DNA of 64,000 nt from Plantactinospora mayteni (GTDB lineage Bacteria; Actinomycetota; Actinomycetes; Mycobacteriales; Micromonosporaceae), in NCBI RefSeq assembly GCF_016862935.1, contig NZ_BONX01000054.1, forward strand, positions 1 through 64,000, written 5' to 3'. How positions within the stretch are numbered: the stretch's first letter is position 1; every line of letters starts with the position of its first letter. Positions 34,113 through 42,216 of this stretch are shown one piece after another. A program made the translations under genes and the position numbers. Under the pieces are notes generated by a model that saw nothing but the letters and a program-made list of their open reading frames with translations, ran no database searches and was not told where the DNA came from.

Positions 34113-34310
34113 GGCGCTCTCCCGGCGTTCTCTCGGAGGTGACCCGGTCGGGCGCTCTCGCGGAGGAGACCCGGTCGGGCACTTTCCCGGACGAGGCCCG
34201 GTCGGGCGCTTTCCCAGAGGAGACGTGTCAGGCGCTTTCCCGGAGGATCAGCGGTCAGGCGCTGTCGCGGAGGAGACGCGTCAGGCGCTCTCGCGGAGGA
34301 TCAGCTCGGA
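34113..34310. repeat. 26/27-bp tandem repeat ending in the last codons of the second LacI gene
   Basis: GGCGCT-TC-CGGAGGA-type units start at 34113, 34151, 34178, 34205, 34231, 34258 and 34284. The spacings are 26 or 27 bp except the first (38). The last unit is the 3' end of the minus-strand LacI gene; its stop triplet (TCA, 34281-34283) is also present in the two preceding units. There are no unique spacers, so it is not a CRISPR. Confidence 0.85.
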
Positions 34311-35270
34311 CGGGTAGGCGGTGGCCGGCGGTACCCAGGCCCGGTCGAGTACCGCCGTCGCCGCCGCCGTGGCGATCTGCTCGACCGGATGGCTCGCGGT
34401 GGTCAGGGCCGGCGCGCTCAGCGCCGCGAACGGTACGTCGTCGAAGCCGGCCACGGCGACGTCGCCCGGCACGTCGACTCCGTGCCGCCGCAGCGCCGCC
34501 AGCGCCCCGAGCGCCATCGCGTCGCTGTTCGCGAACACCGCGTCGGTGTCCGGCCAGCGCTCCAGGATCGTCAGCATCGCGGCCTGGCCGCCGGTGGCGG
34601 TGAAGTCGCCCGGCACCAACCGGATCGGCAGTCCCGCCGCCCGGATCACCTCCCGGTAGGCGGTGACGGGCCGCCGGGTGCAGGGCATCCAGTCCGGGCC
34701 GGTGATCATCGCGATCCGGCGCCGCCCCGAGCCGAGCAGGTGGCCGAGGATGGTACGGGCCGCACCGCCGTTGTCGACGTCGAACGACGGTACGGTGCGG
34801 GAGCCGATGCCGATCGACACCGTCCGGCCCTGTAGCGCGCTCGGTACCGCCGCCAGGATCAGTTCCGTGGTGTTGACGATCAGTACGCCACGGACGCCAC
34901 GGTCCTCGGCCAACTGCCGCAGTCGGGCGGGCGCGTGCAGCGGCAGCCACTCCAGCGAGACTCCGACCTCCCGACGTGCGCAGACCTCGGCCGCGGCCCG
35001 TACCACCCGGTCGACGTACGGGTCGTGCAGCACCGTCGGCACCGCGCCGGCGACCGCCACGACCAGGCGTACCCCGGCACCGGTGGCCAGGGCCCGGGCC
35101 GCCGGGTCGGGTGCGTAGCCGAGTTGCGCGGCGGCTGCGACGACCCGGTCCCGGGCGGTCGCGGAGGCGGCGCCGTAGCCGGCGATGACCCGGGAGGCCG
35201 TGGACCGGGAGACTCCGGCCACCCGGGCCACGTCCTCCAGGGTGGCCCGGCGCGGCGCCCGGCTAACCAC
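34281..35270 (-). CDS. LacI/GalR-family transcriptional regulator
   Basis: 329 residues. Helix-turn-helix and hinge: TLEDVARVAGVSRSTASRVI and AGYGAASATARDRVVAAAA. The sugar-binding core shows HDPYVDRVVRAAAEVCARRE, FDVDNGGAARTILGHLLGSG, TDAVFANSDAMALGALAAL and VAGFDDVPFAALSAPALTT. GTG start at 35270 (VVSRAPRRATLEDV). It is divergent from the MFS carrier gene across 420 bp, so that carrier may be its target, although no convincing palindrome was found between them. The final codons are part of a 26/27-bp minisatellite that extends about 170 bp past the stop. Confidence 0.88.
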   Translation of the reverse strand: MVSRAPRRATLEDVARVAGVSRSTASRVIAGYGAASATARDRVVAAAAQLGYAPDPAARALATGAGVRLVVAVAGAVPTVLHDPYVDRVVRAAAEVCARREVGVSLEWLPLHAPARLRQLAEDRGVRGVLIVNTTELILAAVPSALQGRTVSIGIGSRTVPSFDVDNGGAARTILGHLLGSGRRRIAMITGPDWMPCTRRPVTAYREVIRAAGLPIRLVPGDFTATGGQAAMLTILERWPDTDAVFANSDAMALGALAALRRHGVDVPGDVAVAGFDDVPFAALSAPALTTASHPVEQIATAAATAVLDRAWVPPATAYPSELILRESA

Positions 35271-35690
35271 GCCGGCTCCCCGGCGCGACCTGGCACGGAC
35301 ACTCGGGTGGTGCGGCGACGTAACGACCGGGCTGACGCATGGGGAAATGATGCACCCGCGAGGCCGGCGCCGGCGAGCCGGTGGTCGGGAGCGGGACAAC
35401 CAGCCTCTGCCGACCTGCCCTCGTGGTTCGTGGTGGCCGCCGGTGGCCACCGGGCGCGGTCGCCCCGCGCCGTTCCGGTCGCGCGACGTTCGATCGGTGG
35501 ACGCGCCGTTATCGGGTTGCGTCGAGAGCGTTCCCAGGGGTGCGATCACTGGAGCCCCTTCCGAGCCGGCCAGCGCGGCCCGTGCGCCTCGACTCCCACC
35601 CATGGGACACGACGGACCGCGAGCGCAGGTGGGAAAGGGGCCACTCGGCGGCTCGGCCGACCGGGAAGTCGAGGAAGCGGAGGGAACCAG
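35271..35690. other. 420-bp divergent promoter region
   Basis: It separates the LacI-family gene from the MFS gene. It is G+C-rich with no open frame showing a motif. A purine-rich GGAGGGAACCA just before 35691 is the ribosome site of the MFS gene. I found no clear operator palindrome. Confidence 0.5.
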
Positions 35691-37103
35691 GTGAACGCGT
35701 CTGCCGGCACGGTCCGGCCACCGGTCGTACCGCGGCAGGTCCTTACCGCCCGGACCGGCGTCGCCGTCGTCTTCGGGCTCAACGGACTGGCCGTCGCCTC
35801 GTGGTTCGGCCGCGTGCCGGCGGCCCGGGACGCGCTCGGGCTCACCCCGGGACGGTTGGGCCTGCTGCTGCTGGCGCTCTCCGCGGGCGCCCTGCTGGCC
35901 CTGCCGGTCGCCGGGGTGCTGACGCAGCGGCTGGGCACCGCCCGCACGGTGGCCGCCGCGGCCGCGCTGGCCGCGCTCGGACTCGCGCTGGCCGGGGTCG
36001 CCGCCGGAACCTGGCACGCGGTACCGGCGGTCGCGGTCGGGCTGTTCGCCCTCGGGTACGGCTCCGGCACCTGCGACGTGGCCATGAACGTCGAGGCGGC
36101 GGCGGTCGAACGGCGGCTCGGCCGCACCGTGATGCCCCGGTTCCACGCGGCCTGGAGCCTCGGCACCGTGGCCGGGGCGGTCGCCGGGGCCGGCAGCGCC
36201 CGGTTCGGCGTCCCGATCGGGCTGCACCTCGGGCTGGCCGCCGTGGCGATGCTCGCCGGTACGCTGCCCGCGGTCCGGTCGTTCCTGCCGGCCCGCGCGA
36301 CCCCGCCGCCCGACCCGGCGACCGGCCCGACCCGGGGCACCGGCGCGCTGGCCGCCTGGCGTGAGCCGCGTACCCTGCTGATCGGCCTGCTGCTGGTGGT
36401 GATGGCCTTCACCGAGGGGACCGCCAACGACTGGCTGGCGCTGGCCTTCGTGGACGGCCACCGGGTCTCCGACGCGGTCGGCGCGCTGGCCTTCGGGGTC
36501 TTCGTCGCCGCGATGACGCTCGGCCGCACCGCCGGCACGATCGCGCTGGACCGCTGGGGTCGGGTACCGGTACTCCTCAGCACCATCGTGCTGGCCGCGA
36601 TCGGCGCCACGGCGGCGGTACTCGCCAGCCCGTGGCCGCTGGCGATGGCCGGGGTGCTGCTCTGGGGGCTCGGCGCCTCGCTCGGCTTTCCGATGGGGAT
36701 GAGCGCGGCGGCCGACCAGGAGGACCGGGCCGCCGCCCGGGTCAGCGTGGTGGCGGCGATCGGCTACACCGCCTTCCTGGCCGGGCCGCCCCTGGTCGGG
36801 CTGCTCGGCGACCGGGTCGGCAGCCTCCGGGCCCTGCTGGTCGTGCCGCTGCTCCTGCTGCCCGCGCTCCTCCTGGTGCCGGTCACCCGCCCACCCGCCG
36901 ACGCCCGAGCCGAGCCTGCCGACAGTCGAGACGGATCCGCCGACGCCCGAGCCGAGCCCGCCGACAGTCGTGACGGATCCGCCGACGCCCGGGACGAACC
37001 TGCCGAGGGTCGTGACGGATCCGCCGACGCCCGGGACGGAGCCGAGGGGGAGCGGTCGGCGGTCAGTTCTCCCGGAGGTGCCAGCGCTGGTGGAGCCGCC
37101 TGA
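35691..37103 (+). CDS. MFS transporter with a repetitive acidic C-terminal tail
   Basis: 470 residues with twelve predicted helices to about residue 400. The sequence resembles the YbjJ/FucP-like MFS branch (GLNGLAVASWFGRVPAARDAL; YGSGTCDVAMNVEAAAVERRL; MPRFHAAWSLGTVAGAVAG). Its substrate is unknown. After the last helix comes a hydrophilic tail of three and a half 14-residue repeats (ADARAEPADSRDGS type) encoded by a 42-bp minisatellite. GTG start at 35691 after GGAGGGAACCA. Its 3' end overlaps the convergent MMPL gene by 41 bp. Divergent LacI-type neighbour hints at sugar or sugar-derivative transport. Confidence 0.85.
   Translation: MNASAGTVRPPVVPRQVLTARTGVAVVFGLNGLAVASWFGRVPAARDALGLTPGRLGLLLLALSAGALLALPVAGVLTQRLGTARTVAAAAALAALGLALAGVAAGTWHAVPAVAVGLFALGYGSGTCDVAMNVEAAAVERRLGRTVMPRFHAAWSLGTVAGAVAGAGSARFGVPIGLHLGLAAVAMLAGTLPAVRSFLPARATPPPDPATGPTRGTGALAAWREPRTLLIGLLLVVMAFTEGTANDWLALAFVDGHRVSDAVGALAFGVFVAAMTLGRTAGTIALDRWGRVPVLLSTIVLAAIGATAAVLASPWPLAMAGVLLWGLGASLGFPMGMSAAADQEDRAAARVSVVAAIGYTAFLAGPPLVGLLGDRVGSLRALLVVPLLLLPALLLVPVTRPPADARAEPADSRDGSADARAEPADSRDGSADARDEPAEGRDGSADARDGAEGERSAVSSPGGASAGGAA
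36896..37040 (+). repeat. 42-bp in-frame minisatellite in the MFS C-terminal tail
   Basis: CGCCGACGCCCG recurs at 36896, 36938, 36980 and 37022, exactly 42 bp apart. There are three full copies plus part of a fourth. The period is a multiple of three, so copy-number change would only lengthen or shorten the tail. Confidence 0.88.
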
Positions 37104-39195
37104 GCGGCGCGGGCGCCCACCAGTTGGCCCGACCGGCGAGCCGCATGACGGCCGGTACCAGCAGTCCACGGATGACGGTGGCGTCCACCAGGATCGCCAG
37201 CGTCAGGCCGATCCCCATCAGCTTCAGGAAGCTCATCCCGCTGACTCCGAAGGCGGCGAACGAGACGGCCAGCAGTACGGCCGCGGCCGTGATCAGCCGG
37301 CCGGTCCTGGCCAGCCCGGTGGCGATCGCCCGGGTGTTGTCGCCGGTGCGGTCGTACTCCTCCTTGATCCGGGAGAGCAGGAAGACCTCGTAGTCCATCG
37401 ACAGGCCGAAGGCGACGCAGAACATCAGGATCGGCATCGACACGTCGAGCTGGCCGGTGGCGGTGAAACCGAGGAGGCCGGAGAGATGCCCGTCCTGGAA
37501 GATCCACACCATCGCGCCGAAGGTCGCCGTCAGGGAGAGCAGGTTCAGCAGGATCGCCTTGACCGGTACCAGGATGCTGCCGAAGACGGCGAAGAGCAGT
37601 AGCGCGGTGGTCGCCGCGATCAGCGCCAGCGCCAGCGGCAGCCGGTCCCCGATGGCGGCCTTGGCGTCCACGAGTTCCGCCGCGTCACCGCCGACAGCGA
37701 AGTCGAACGGCGGGTCCAGCGCCCGGATCTCGTCAACGAGCCGCTCGCCCTCGGCGGAGCGCAGCACGACCGAGGGGACCACGCTCAGCCAGGCGCCGGC
37801 CGGCGTCACCTGCGGCGCGACCTCGGCGACCCCGTCGACCGCACCGACCTGGCCGGCAAAGGTCGCCACCGCCCCGGCGTCCGCACCGTCGGCGTCGACG
37901 CCGGGCAGGGCGATCCCGAACTCCTCGGTCCGGTTGCCGGCGAACCCGGTCTTGATCGCCTCGACCACCTGCCGGGCCTCATTGGACGGCGGCAGTGCCT
38001 GGTGCGACGGCAGCCCCGGGTCGACGCCGAGGAACGGGATGCCGAGCGCCAGCAGGAAGAGCACGACTCCGGTCGCCACCGGCACCGGTCGGCGCATCAC
38101 CGCACCGGCGAGCCGGTACCAGAAACCCGACTCGGCCGGCCGGCTCGGTCCGCCCGTACGCCGGCGCCACCGCAGCGATCCGGCGTTCACCCTCGGCCCG
38201 AGGACCGCCAGCAGGGCGGGCAGGGTGAGCAGGGCCCCGGCTGCGGCGCTGACCACCACCGCCACCCCGGCGTAGGCGAACGAACGCAGGAAGGACAGCG
38301 GGAAGACCAACAGCGCCGAGAGCGAGACGGCCACGGTGAGCGCCGAGAACGCCACGGTACGGCCGGCGGTCTGCACCGTACGCACCACCGCCTCGTACGT
38401 CGGCCGGCCGGCGGCCAACTCCTCGCGGAACCGGCTCAGCACGAACAGCGAGTAGTCGATCGCCAGCCCGAAGCCGAGCCCGGTCATCAGGTTGATCGAG
38501 TACACCGAGACGTCGGTGAACCGCGCGATGCCGGAGAGCGCGAGGAGCGCCCCGAGTACCGCGACCACCGAGACGGCCAGCGGCAGGGTCGCCGCCACGA
38601 TCCCGCCGAAGACGATCAGCAGCAGGAGCAGCGTCACCGGGACCGCGATCAGTTCGGCCCGGATCAGGTCGGTGTCGAGCTGCTCGCCGATGGCCTCGTC
38701 GATCGCGTACCCGCCGCCCACCCGGACGGTGAGCGGGCCGTGCCCTCCGGTGTGCTCCGCCGCGATGCCGGCCGCCGCCGCCTCGACCTGCTCCTCGTCC
38801 CCGGCCAGGTCGACCACGACGAGCGCCGCGCTGCCGTCGGTCGAGCGGAGCGCCGACTGCCCACCCGTCGACCAGTACGAGCTGATCCCGAGTACTGCGG
38901 GATCGTCGGCGAGTTCCTCGGTCAGCGCGGTCCCGGCCGCCGCCACCGCCGGATCGTCCACCCCGGTGCCGTCGGCGGCCTCGACCAGCAGCACCAGTTC
39001 GGGCCGGGGTGCGCCGACCTCGGTCAGGAAGGCTTCGGCCCGGGTCGACTCGGCGTCCGGGTCCGCGAAGCCGCCGCCGCCGAGCTGGCCGAACACGCCG
39101 GATCCGGCCGCACCGGCGGCGACGAGGAAGAGGACGGTCAGGGCCAGCACGAGCCGGCGACGGCGGACGACGAAGTGACCGATTCTGCGGAACAC
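37063..39195 (-). CDS. MMPL/RND-superfamily exporter
   Basis: 710 residues in the usual two-fold MMPL layout: helix 1, a large extracytoplasmic domain (about 40-165), five helices, then a second domain (about 345-490) and five more helices. Conserved membrane motifs are GLGFGLAIDYSLFVLSRFRE (about 225) and FGLSMDYEVFLLSRIKEEYD (about 600), each with the proton-relay Asp-Tyr. Members export lipids, siderophores or drugs in actinobacteria. GTG at 39195 is preferred because CGAGGAGATC sits just before it; an ATG at 39234 would add 13 residues that look like leader sequence. The divergent NarL-type two-component genes probably regulate it. Its 3' end overlaps the MFS gene by 41 bp. Confidence 0.9.
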   Translation of the reverse strand: MFRRIGHFVVRRRRLVLALTVLFLVAAGAAGSGVFGQLGGGGFADPDAESTRAEAFLTEVGAPRPELVLLVEAADGTGVDDPAVAAAGTALTEELADDPAVLGISSYWSTGGQSALRSTDGSAALVVVDLAGDEEQVEAAAAGIAAEHTGGHGPLTVRVGGGYAIDEAIGEQLDTDLIRAELIAVPVTLLLLLIVFGGIVAATLPLAVSVVAVLGALLALSGIARFTDVSVYSINLMTGLGFGLAIDYSLFVLSRFREELAAGRPTYEAVVRTVQTAGRTVAFSALTVAVSLSALLVFPLSFLRSFAYAGVAVVVSAAAGALLTLPALLAVLGPRVNAGSLRWRRRTGGPSRPAESGFWYRLAGAVMRRPVPVATGVVLFLLALGIPFLGVDPGLPSHQALPPSNEARQVVEAIKTGFAGNRTEEFGIALPGVDADGADAGAVATFAGQVGAVDGVAEVAPQVTPAGAWLSVVPSVVLRSAEGERLVDEIRALDPPFDFAVGGDAAELVDAKAAIGDRLPLALALIAATTALLLFAVFGSILVPVKAILLNLLSLTATFGAMVWIFQDGHLSGLLGFTATGQLDVSMPILMFCVAFGLSMDYEVFLLSRIKEEYDRTGDNTRAIATGLARTGRLITAAAVLLAVSFAAFGVSGMSFLKLMGIGLTLAILVDATVIRGLLVPAVMRLAGRANWWAPAPLRRLHQRWHLREN

Positions 39196-39379
39196 GGTGA
39201 TCTCCTCGGTACGCGAAAAGGGGCTGGCCGCCATCGTCTGCTCCCGCCCCGTCCGGCCACATCGGACCGGCGACCGCTTCCGGCCCGGGCCCGGGTCGGG
39301 TCCGGACCCGTACCGGGGAACGGATCGGGGCGTACCCGGGGACGGGGTGTCCGGTCCGGCCCGGCGGTAGTCTGCGGAC

Positions 39380-40540
39380 GTGGAGCAGACGGGGTTGCGG
39401 GCGTGGGGTGGCTCGTTCACCACCGGCCTGGCCTTTCCGCTGGCGGCCCTGGCGGCGGCGCTGCTCGTCTTCCTGACCACCGGCATCACCGCCGGGCTGG
39501 TCGGCACCCTCGTCGTCGCCCTGGTGCCCTGGGCGCTGCTGGCCGGCCAGGTCCGGGTCGGGCCGTGGCCGATGGCGGTGCTCGGCGTCGGCGTGCCGGC
39601 GCTGGTCACCTTCTGGTACGACGCGCCGGGCGCCATCTTCCTGGCCATGCTCGCGGTGGCCTGGTTGGCGGCGCTGGGCCGGTCGTGGCCGGCCGAGATG
39701 GTGGCCGCCGTCGGCGCGGGCGTCGTGCCGGTGGCGCTCGTCGCGGTCGAGGGCGAGTGGCGCGAGGACTATCCCGCCGTCGTCTTCTTCGGCACCGGGA
39801 CGCTCTTCACCTGGCTGATCGGCCGCATCCTCCGGCGGGAGCGGCAGCTCGTCGCCGCGCTGACCGAGGCACACGACCGGCTCGACGTCGCCGCCGCCGC
39901 GGCCGAGCGCCGCCGGATCGCGCACGACGTGCACGACGCGGTCGGGCACGGGCTCACCGTCGTACTGCTCAACCTGGTCGGCGCCCGACAGGTGCTGGAC
40001 CGCGACCCGGCGGCGGCGGCCGAGGCGCTGGACCGGGCCGAGCAGGTCGGCCGGGACAGCCTCCAGTCCGTACGCGCGATCGTCGGCCTGCTGCGCGATC
40101 CGGCCGAAGGCGGTGGCGCCGCCCGACCGCCACTGCCCGGTGCGGCGGACATCGTCGACCTGGTACGGGGCGCGGCCGAGGCCGGGCTGCCGGTCCGTAC
40201 CGAGCTGGTCGGCGAGCTCGGGTCCGTCGACACCTACACCGGGCTCGCCGCGTACCGGATCGTGCAGGAGGCGGTCAGCAACGTCCGGCACCACGCCCCG
40301 GGGGCCGAGGCGGTGGTCCGGATCGTCCGGCACCCCGACCGCCTCGCGGTGTCGGTACGCAACGGTGCCCCGACCCGGACCCCCACCCCGACCGGTCGGG
40401 GCGGCGGCACCGGGCTGGACGGCATGCGCCAGCGCGTCGACCCGCTCGGCGGCACCGTGTCGGCCGGACCGGACGGCGACGGTTGGCTGGTCGAGGCGTC
40501 GCTGCCGGTGCGGCGTACCGGCGCGGGGGTGGCCGGGTGA
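39380..40540 (+). CDS. NarL-family sensor histidine kinase (HisKA_3)
   Basis: 386 residues. Five or six membrane helices occupy residues about 15-155 without an extracytoplasmic domain, so it senses in or at the membrane. The dimerisation/phosphotransfer motif is RRRIAHDVHDAVGHGLTVVL (His at about 180). The ATPase part has AAYRIVQEAVSNVRHHAPGA (N box) and GGGTGLDGMRQRVDPLGGTV (G box). GTG start at 39380. Its stop overlaps the regulator start by GTGA. Divergent from the MMPL exporter, a common pairing in which membrane or antibiotic stress induces the pump. Confidence 0.9.
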   Translation: MEQTGLRAWGGSFTTGLAFPLAALAAALLVFLTTGITAGLVGTLVVALVPWALLAGQVRVGPWPMAVLGVGVPALVTFWYDAPGAIFLAMLAVAWLAALGRSWPAEMVAAVGAGVVPVALVAVEGEWREDYPAVVFFGTGTLFTWLIGRILRRERQLVAALTEAHDRLDVAAAAAERRRIAHDVHDAVGHGLTVVLLNLVGARQVLDRDPAAAAEALDRAEQVGRDSLQSVRAIVGLLRDPAEGGGAARPPLPGAADIVDLVRGAAEAGLPVRTELVGELGSVDTYTGLAAYRIVQEAVSNVRHHAPGAEAVVRIVRHPDRLAVSVRNGAPTRTPTPTGRGGGTGLDGMRQRVDPLGGTVSAGPDGDGWLVEASLPVRRTGAGVAG

Positions 40541-41184
40541 TCCGGATCGTACTGGTCGACGACCAGGAACTCGTCCGGGCGGGACTCCGGCTGATCCTGT
40601 CTGCGCACGACGACCTCGCCATCGTCGGCGAGGCGGCCGACGGCCGGGCCGGAGTCGACCTCGCGGGTCGGCTGGAGCCGGACGTCGTACTGATGGACGT
40701 CCGGATGCCGGTGCTGGACGGGATCGAGGCGACCCGGCGGTTGGCCGGCGCCGAGGGGGCACCGCCGGTGCTGGCGCTCACCACGTTCGAGGACGACGAG
40801 GTGCTCTGGGGGGTCATCGAGGCCGGCGCGGCCGGTTTCGTGCTGAAGGACGCGCCCGCGGCGGAGTTGGTCGGCGCGATCCGGGTCACCGCCCGGGGCG
40901 GCTCGTGGTTCGACCCGCAGGTCGCCGCGCGGGTGCTGGCGCTGGTCCGGGGCCGGCGCGCGGGCCGGCCAGCGTCCTCGGTGGCCGCGCTGACCGGCCG
41001 CGAGCTGGAGGTGCTCCGGCTGGTGGCGTCGGGTGCGAACAACGTCGAGATCGCCGCTTCGCTGCACCTGAGCGAGCGGACCGTGAAGGGGCACGTCTCG
41101 GCGATCTTCCTCAAGCTCGGTGTCCGGGACCGGGCCGGCGCCATCGTCCGGGCCTACGACGCCGGCATCGTGCCGGGACGGTGA
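40537..41184 (+). CDS. NarL/LuxR-family response regulator
   Basis: 215 residues. Receiver: LVDDQELVRAGLRLIL, LMDVRMPVLDGIEATRRL (phospho-acceptor Asp at about 54) and FVLKDAPAAELVGAI (Lys). LuxR-type helix-turn-helix: ALTGRELEVLRLVASGANN then EIAASLHLSERTVKGHVSAI. Length is normal. GTG start overlaps the kinase gene. It forms a two-component pair with that kinase; the divergent MMPL gene is the likely target. Confidence 0.92.
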   Translation: MIRIVLVDDQELVRAGLRLILSAHDDLAIVGEAADGRAGVDLAGRLEPDVVLMDVRMPVLDGIEATRRLAGAEGAPPVLALTTFEDDEVLWGVIEAGAAGFVLKDAPAAELVGAIRVTARGGSWFDPQVAARVLALVRGRRAGRPASSVAALTGRELEVLRLVASGANNVEIAASLHLSERTVKGHVSAIFLKLGVRDRAGAIVRAYDAGIVPGR

Positions 41185-41254
41185 CTCCCCCCGGCCGCCC
41201 TGTCAGGGACGGTGTGCCGCCGGTGGATCATCCAGCCCGCGACCACCAGCAGGG

Positions 41255-41980
41255 TCAACCGCCGAAGTCGGCGCTCGCCTGGGCGGCGACGAACTTGGTG
41301 GCCTGGCCCAGGGAACTCCGATAGTCCAGGTGCGCGGCGAGGCTGGTCCCGCTCTGGCAGAACTGGTCGTTGGCGTTGCAGTAGGACTGGATCCGGTCGG
41401 CGAACGCGCTCAGCTGGCCGGCTCTGCGGGGGAGGATGCCGGAGGCCGGGCGATTGGTGACGTTGAACGACTCGCCAGCGGTGAACGTCGGGTCGCCGAA
41501 GAGCAGCACGGAGGAGATCCGGGAGGCGAGATCGGCGGTGAGTGGCGAGCTGCCAGCGAAACCTCCGCCGACCAGCGCATCGCCCATCACCTGGGCGCCC
41601 TGCGAGTAGCCCGCCAGGACGAAGCGGGTGTCGGCGCACTTCGCGGCGGTGGCCGTCATGACCCGCTGGACCTCGGCGACGCCCTGTCGGACGCTGCCGG
41701 TGTAGTTGAACAATGTCGCCGGGTAGGCCAGTGCGGTGGCACGGACGGTCTGCGGCAACTGCTGCGTGATCTGCTGGGCCAGCGGCGTGAGGTTGAGGCC
41801 GAGGCCGGGAGCTTGGAGGCTGCCCCGGGCGCCGATGATCTCCACTTGCGGGCAGGTGTTGGCGGGTGCTTGGGCGGCGTAGGTCGGCGACGCGACCGCC
41901 AGCCCGGCTATCGTGGCCGCGCCGGCGACCACGAAGGCCGGCAGCCGCCGTAGGCGTGTTCGGGTACTGCTTCCGTTCAT
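41255..41980 (-). CDS. Secreted cutinase-family esterase
   Basis: 241 residues. A signal peptide (RRLPAFVVAGAATIAGLAV, cleavage after PTYA) leads to the cutinase alpha/beta hydrolase: CPQVEIIGARGSLQAPG, the nucleophile elbow GYSQGAQVM (Ser about 128) and the terminal YCNANDQFCQSGTSLAAHLD holding the catalytic Asp and His between paired Cys. Cutinases hydrolyse plant cutin or, in actinobacteria, various acyl esters. ATG at 41980 with AAAAGGAGCTGAGAAC ahead. A fair promoter lies upstream. It converges with the response regulator gene and is followed upstream by the GH43 gene, so both may serve plant-polymer breakdown. Confidence 0.9.
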   Translation of the reverse strand: MNGSSTRTRLRRLPAFVVAGAATIAGLAVASPTYAAQAPANTCPQVEIIGARGSLQAPGLGLNLTPLAQQITQQLPQTVRATALAYPATLFNYTGSVRQGVAEVQRVMTATAAKCADTRFVLAGYSQGAQVMGDALVGGGFAGSSPLTADLASRISSVLLFGDPTFTAGESFNVTNRPASGILPRRAGQLSAFADRIQSYCNANDQFCQSGTSLAAHLDYRSSLGQATKFVAAQASADFGG

Positions 41981-42031
41981 GTTCTCAGCTCCTTTTCCCA
42001 GGTCAACGAGGGTAAGGGCTCGGGAGCAGGA

Positions 42032-42061
42032 AGGATAGGGGCCTGGGTAGAGATTAAACAA
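42032..42061 (-). promoter_or_regulatory. Putative promoter of the cutinase gene
   Basis: On the minus strand TTGTTT (42056-42061) and TATCCT (42032-42037) are separated by 18 bp, in an A+T-rich patch about 52 bp before the ATG. They fit a vegetative -35/-10 pair loosely. Confidence 0.35.
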
Positions 42062-42216
42062 TTTCGATGAGCGTTCTCGCAATCCGCGATGGTCGTGTGC
42101 CATCCGACGGGCGTTTTGTGTGCCTTGCGACTGGCCGGAGTCGCACCGGACAGGCGGCCTCGACCACCGCCCGGGACGGCGACCTGCCGGCAGCCGGAGG
42201 GTCGCTCAGCGGTCTC

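Noticed and set aside
34113-34310. CRISPR-like array of short repeats
   Set aside because: Units are directly abutting and degenerate, with no unique spacers, and the last unit is the end of a LacI gene. No cas gene is present.
39196-39234. ATG at 39234 as the MMPL start
   Set aside because: The GTG at 39195 has AGGAG at proper distance and begins directly at the first conserved residues.
38002-41184. A 3.2-kb plus-strand open frame over the MMPL, kinase and regulator genes
   Set aside because: Only its last 215 codons (from 40537) match a family. The rest is antisense to MMPL or out of frame with the kinase.
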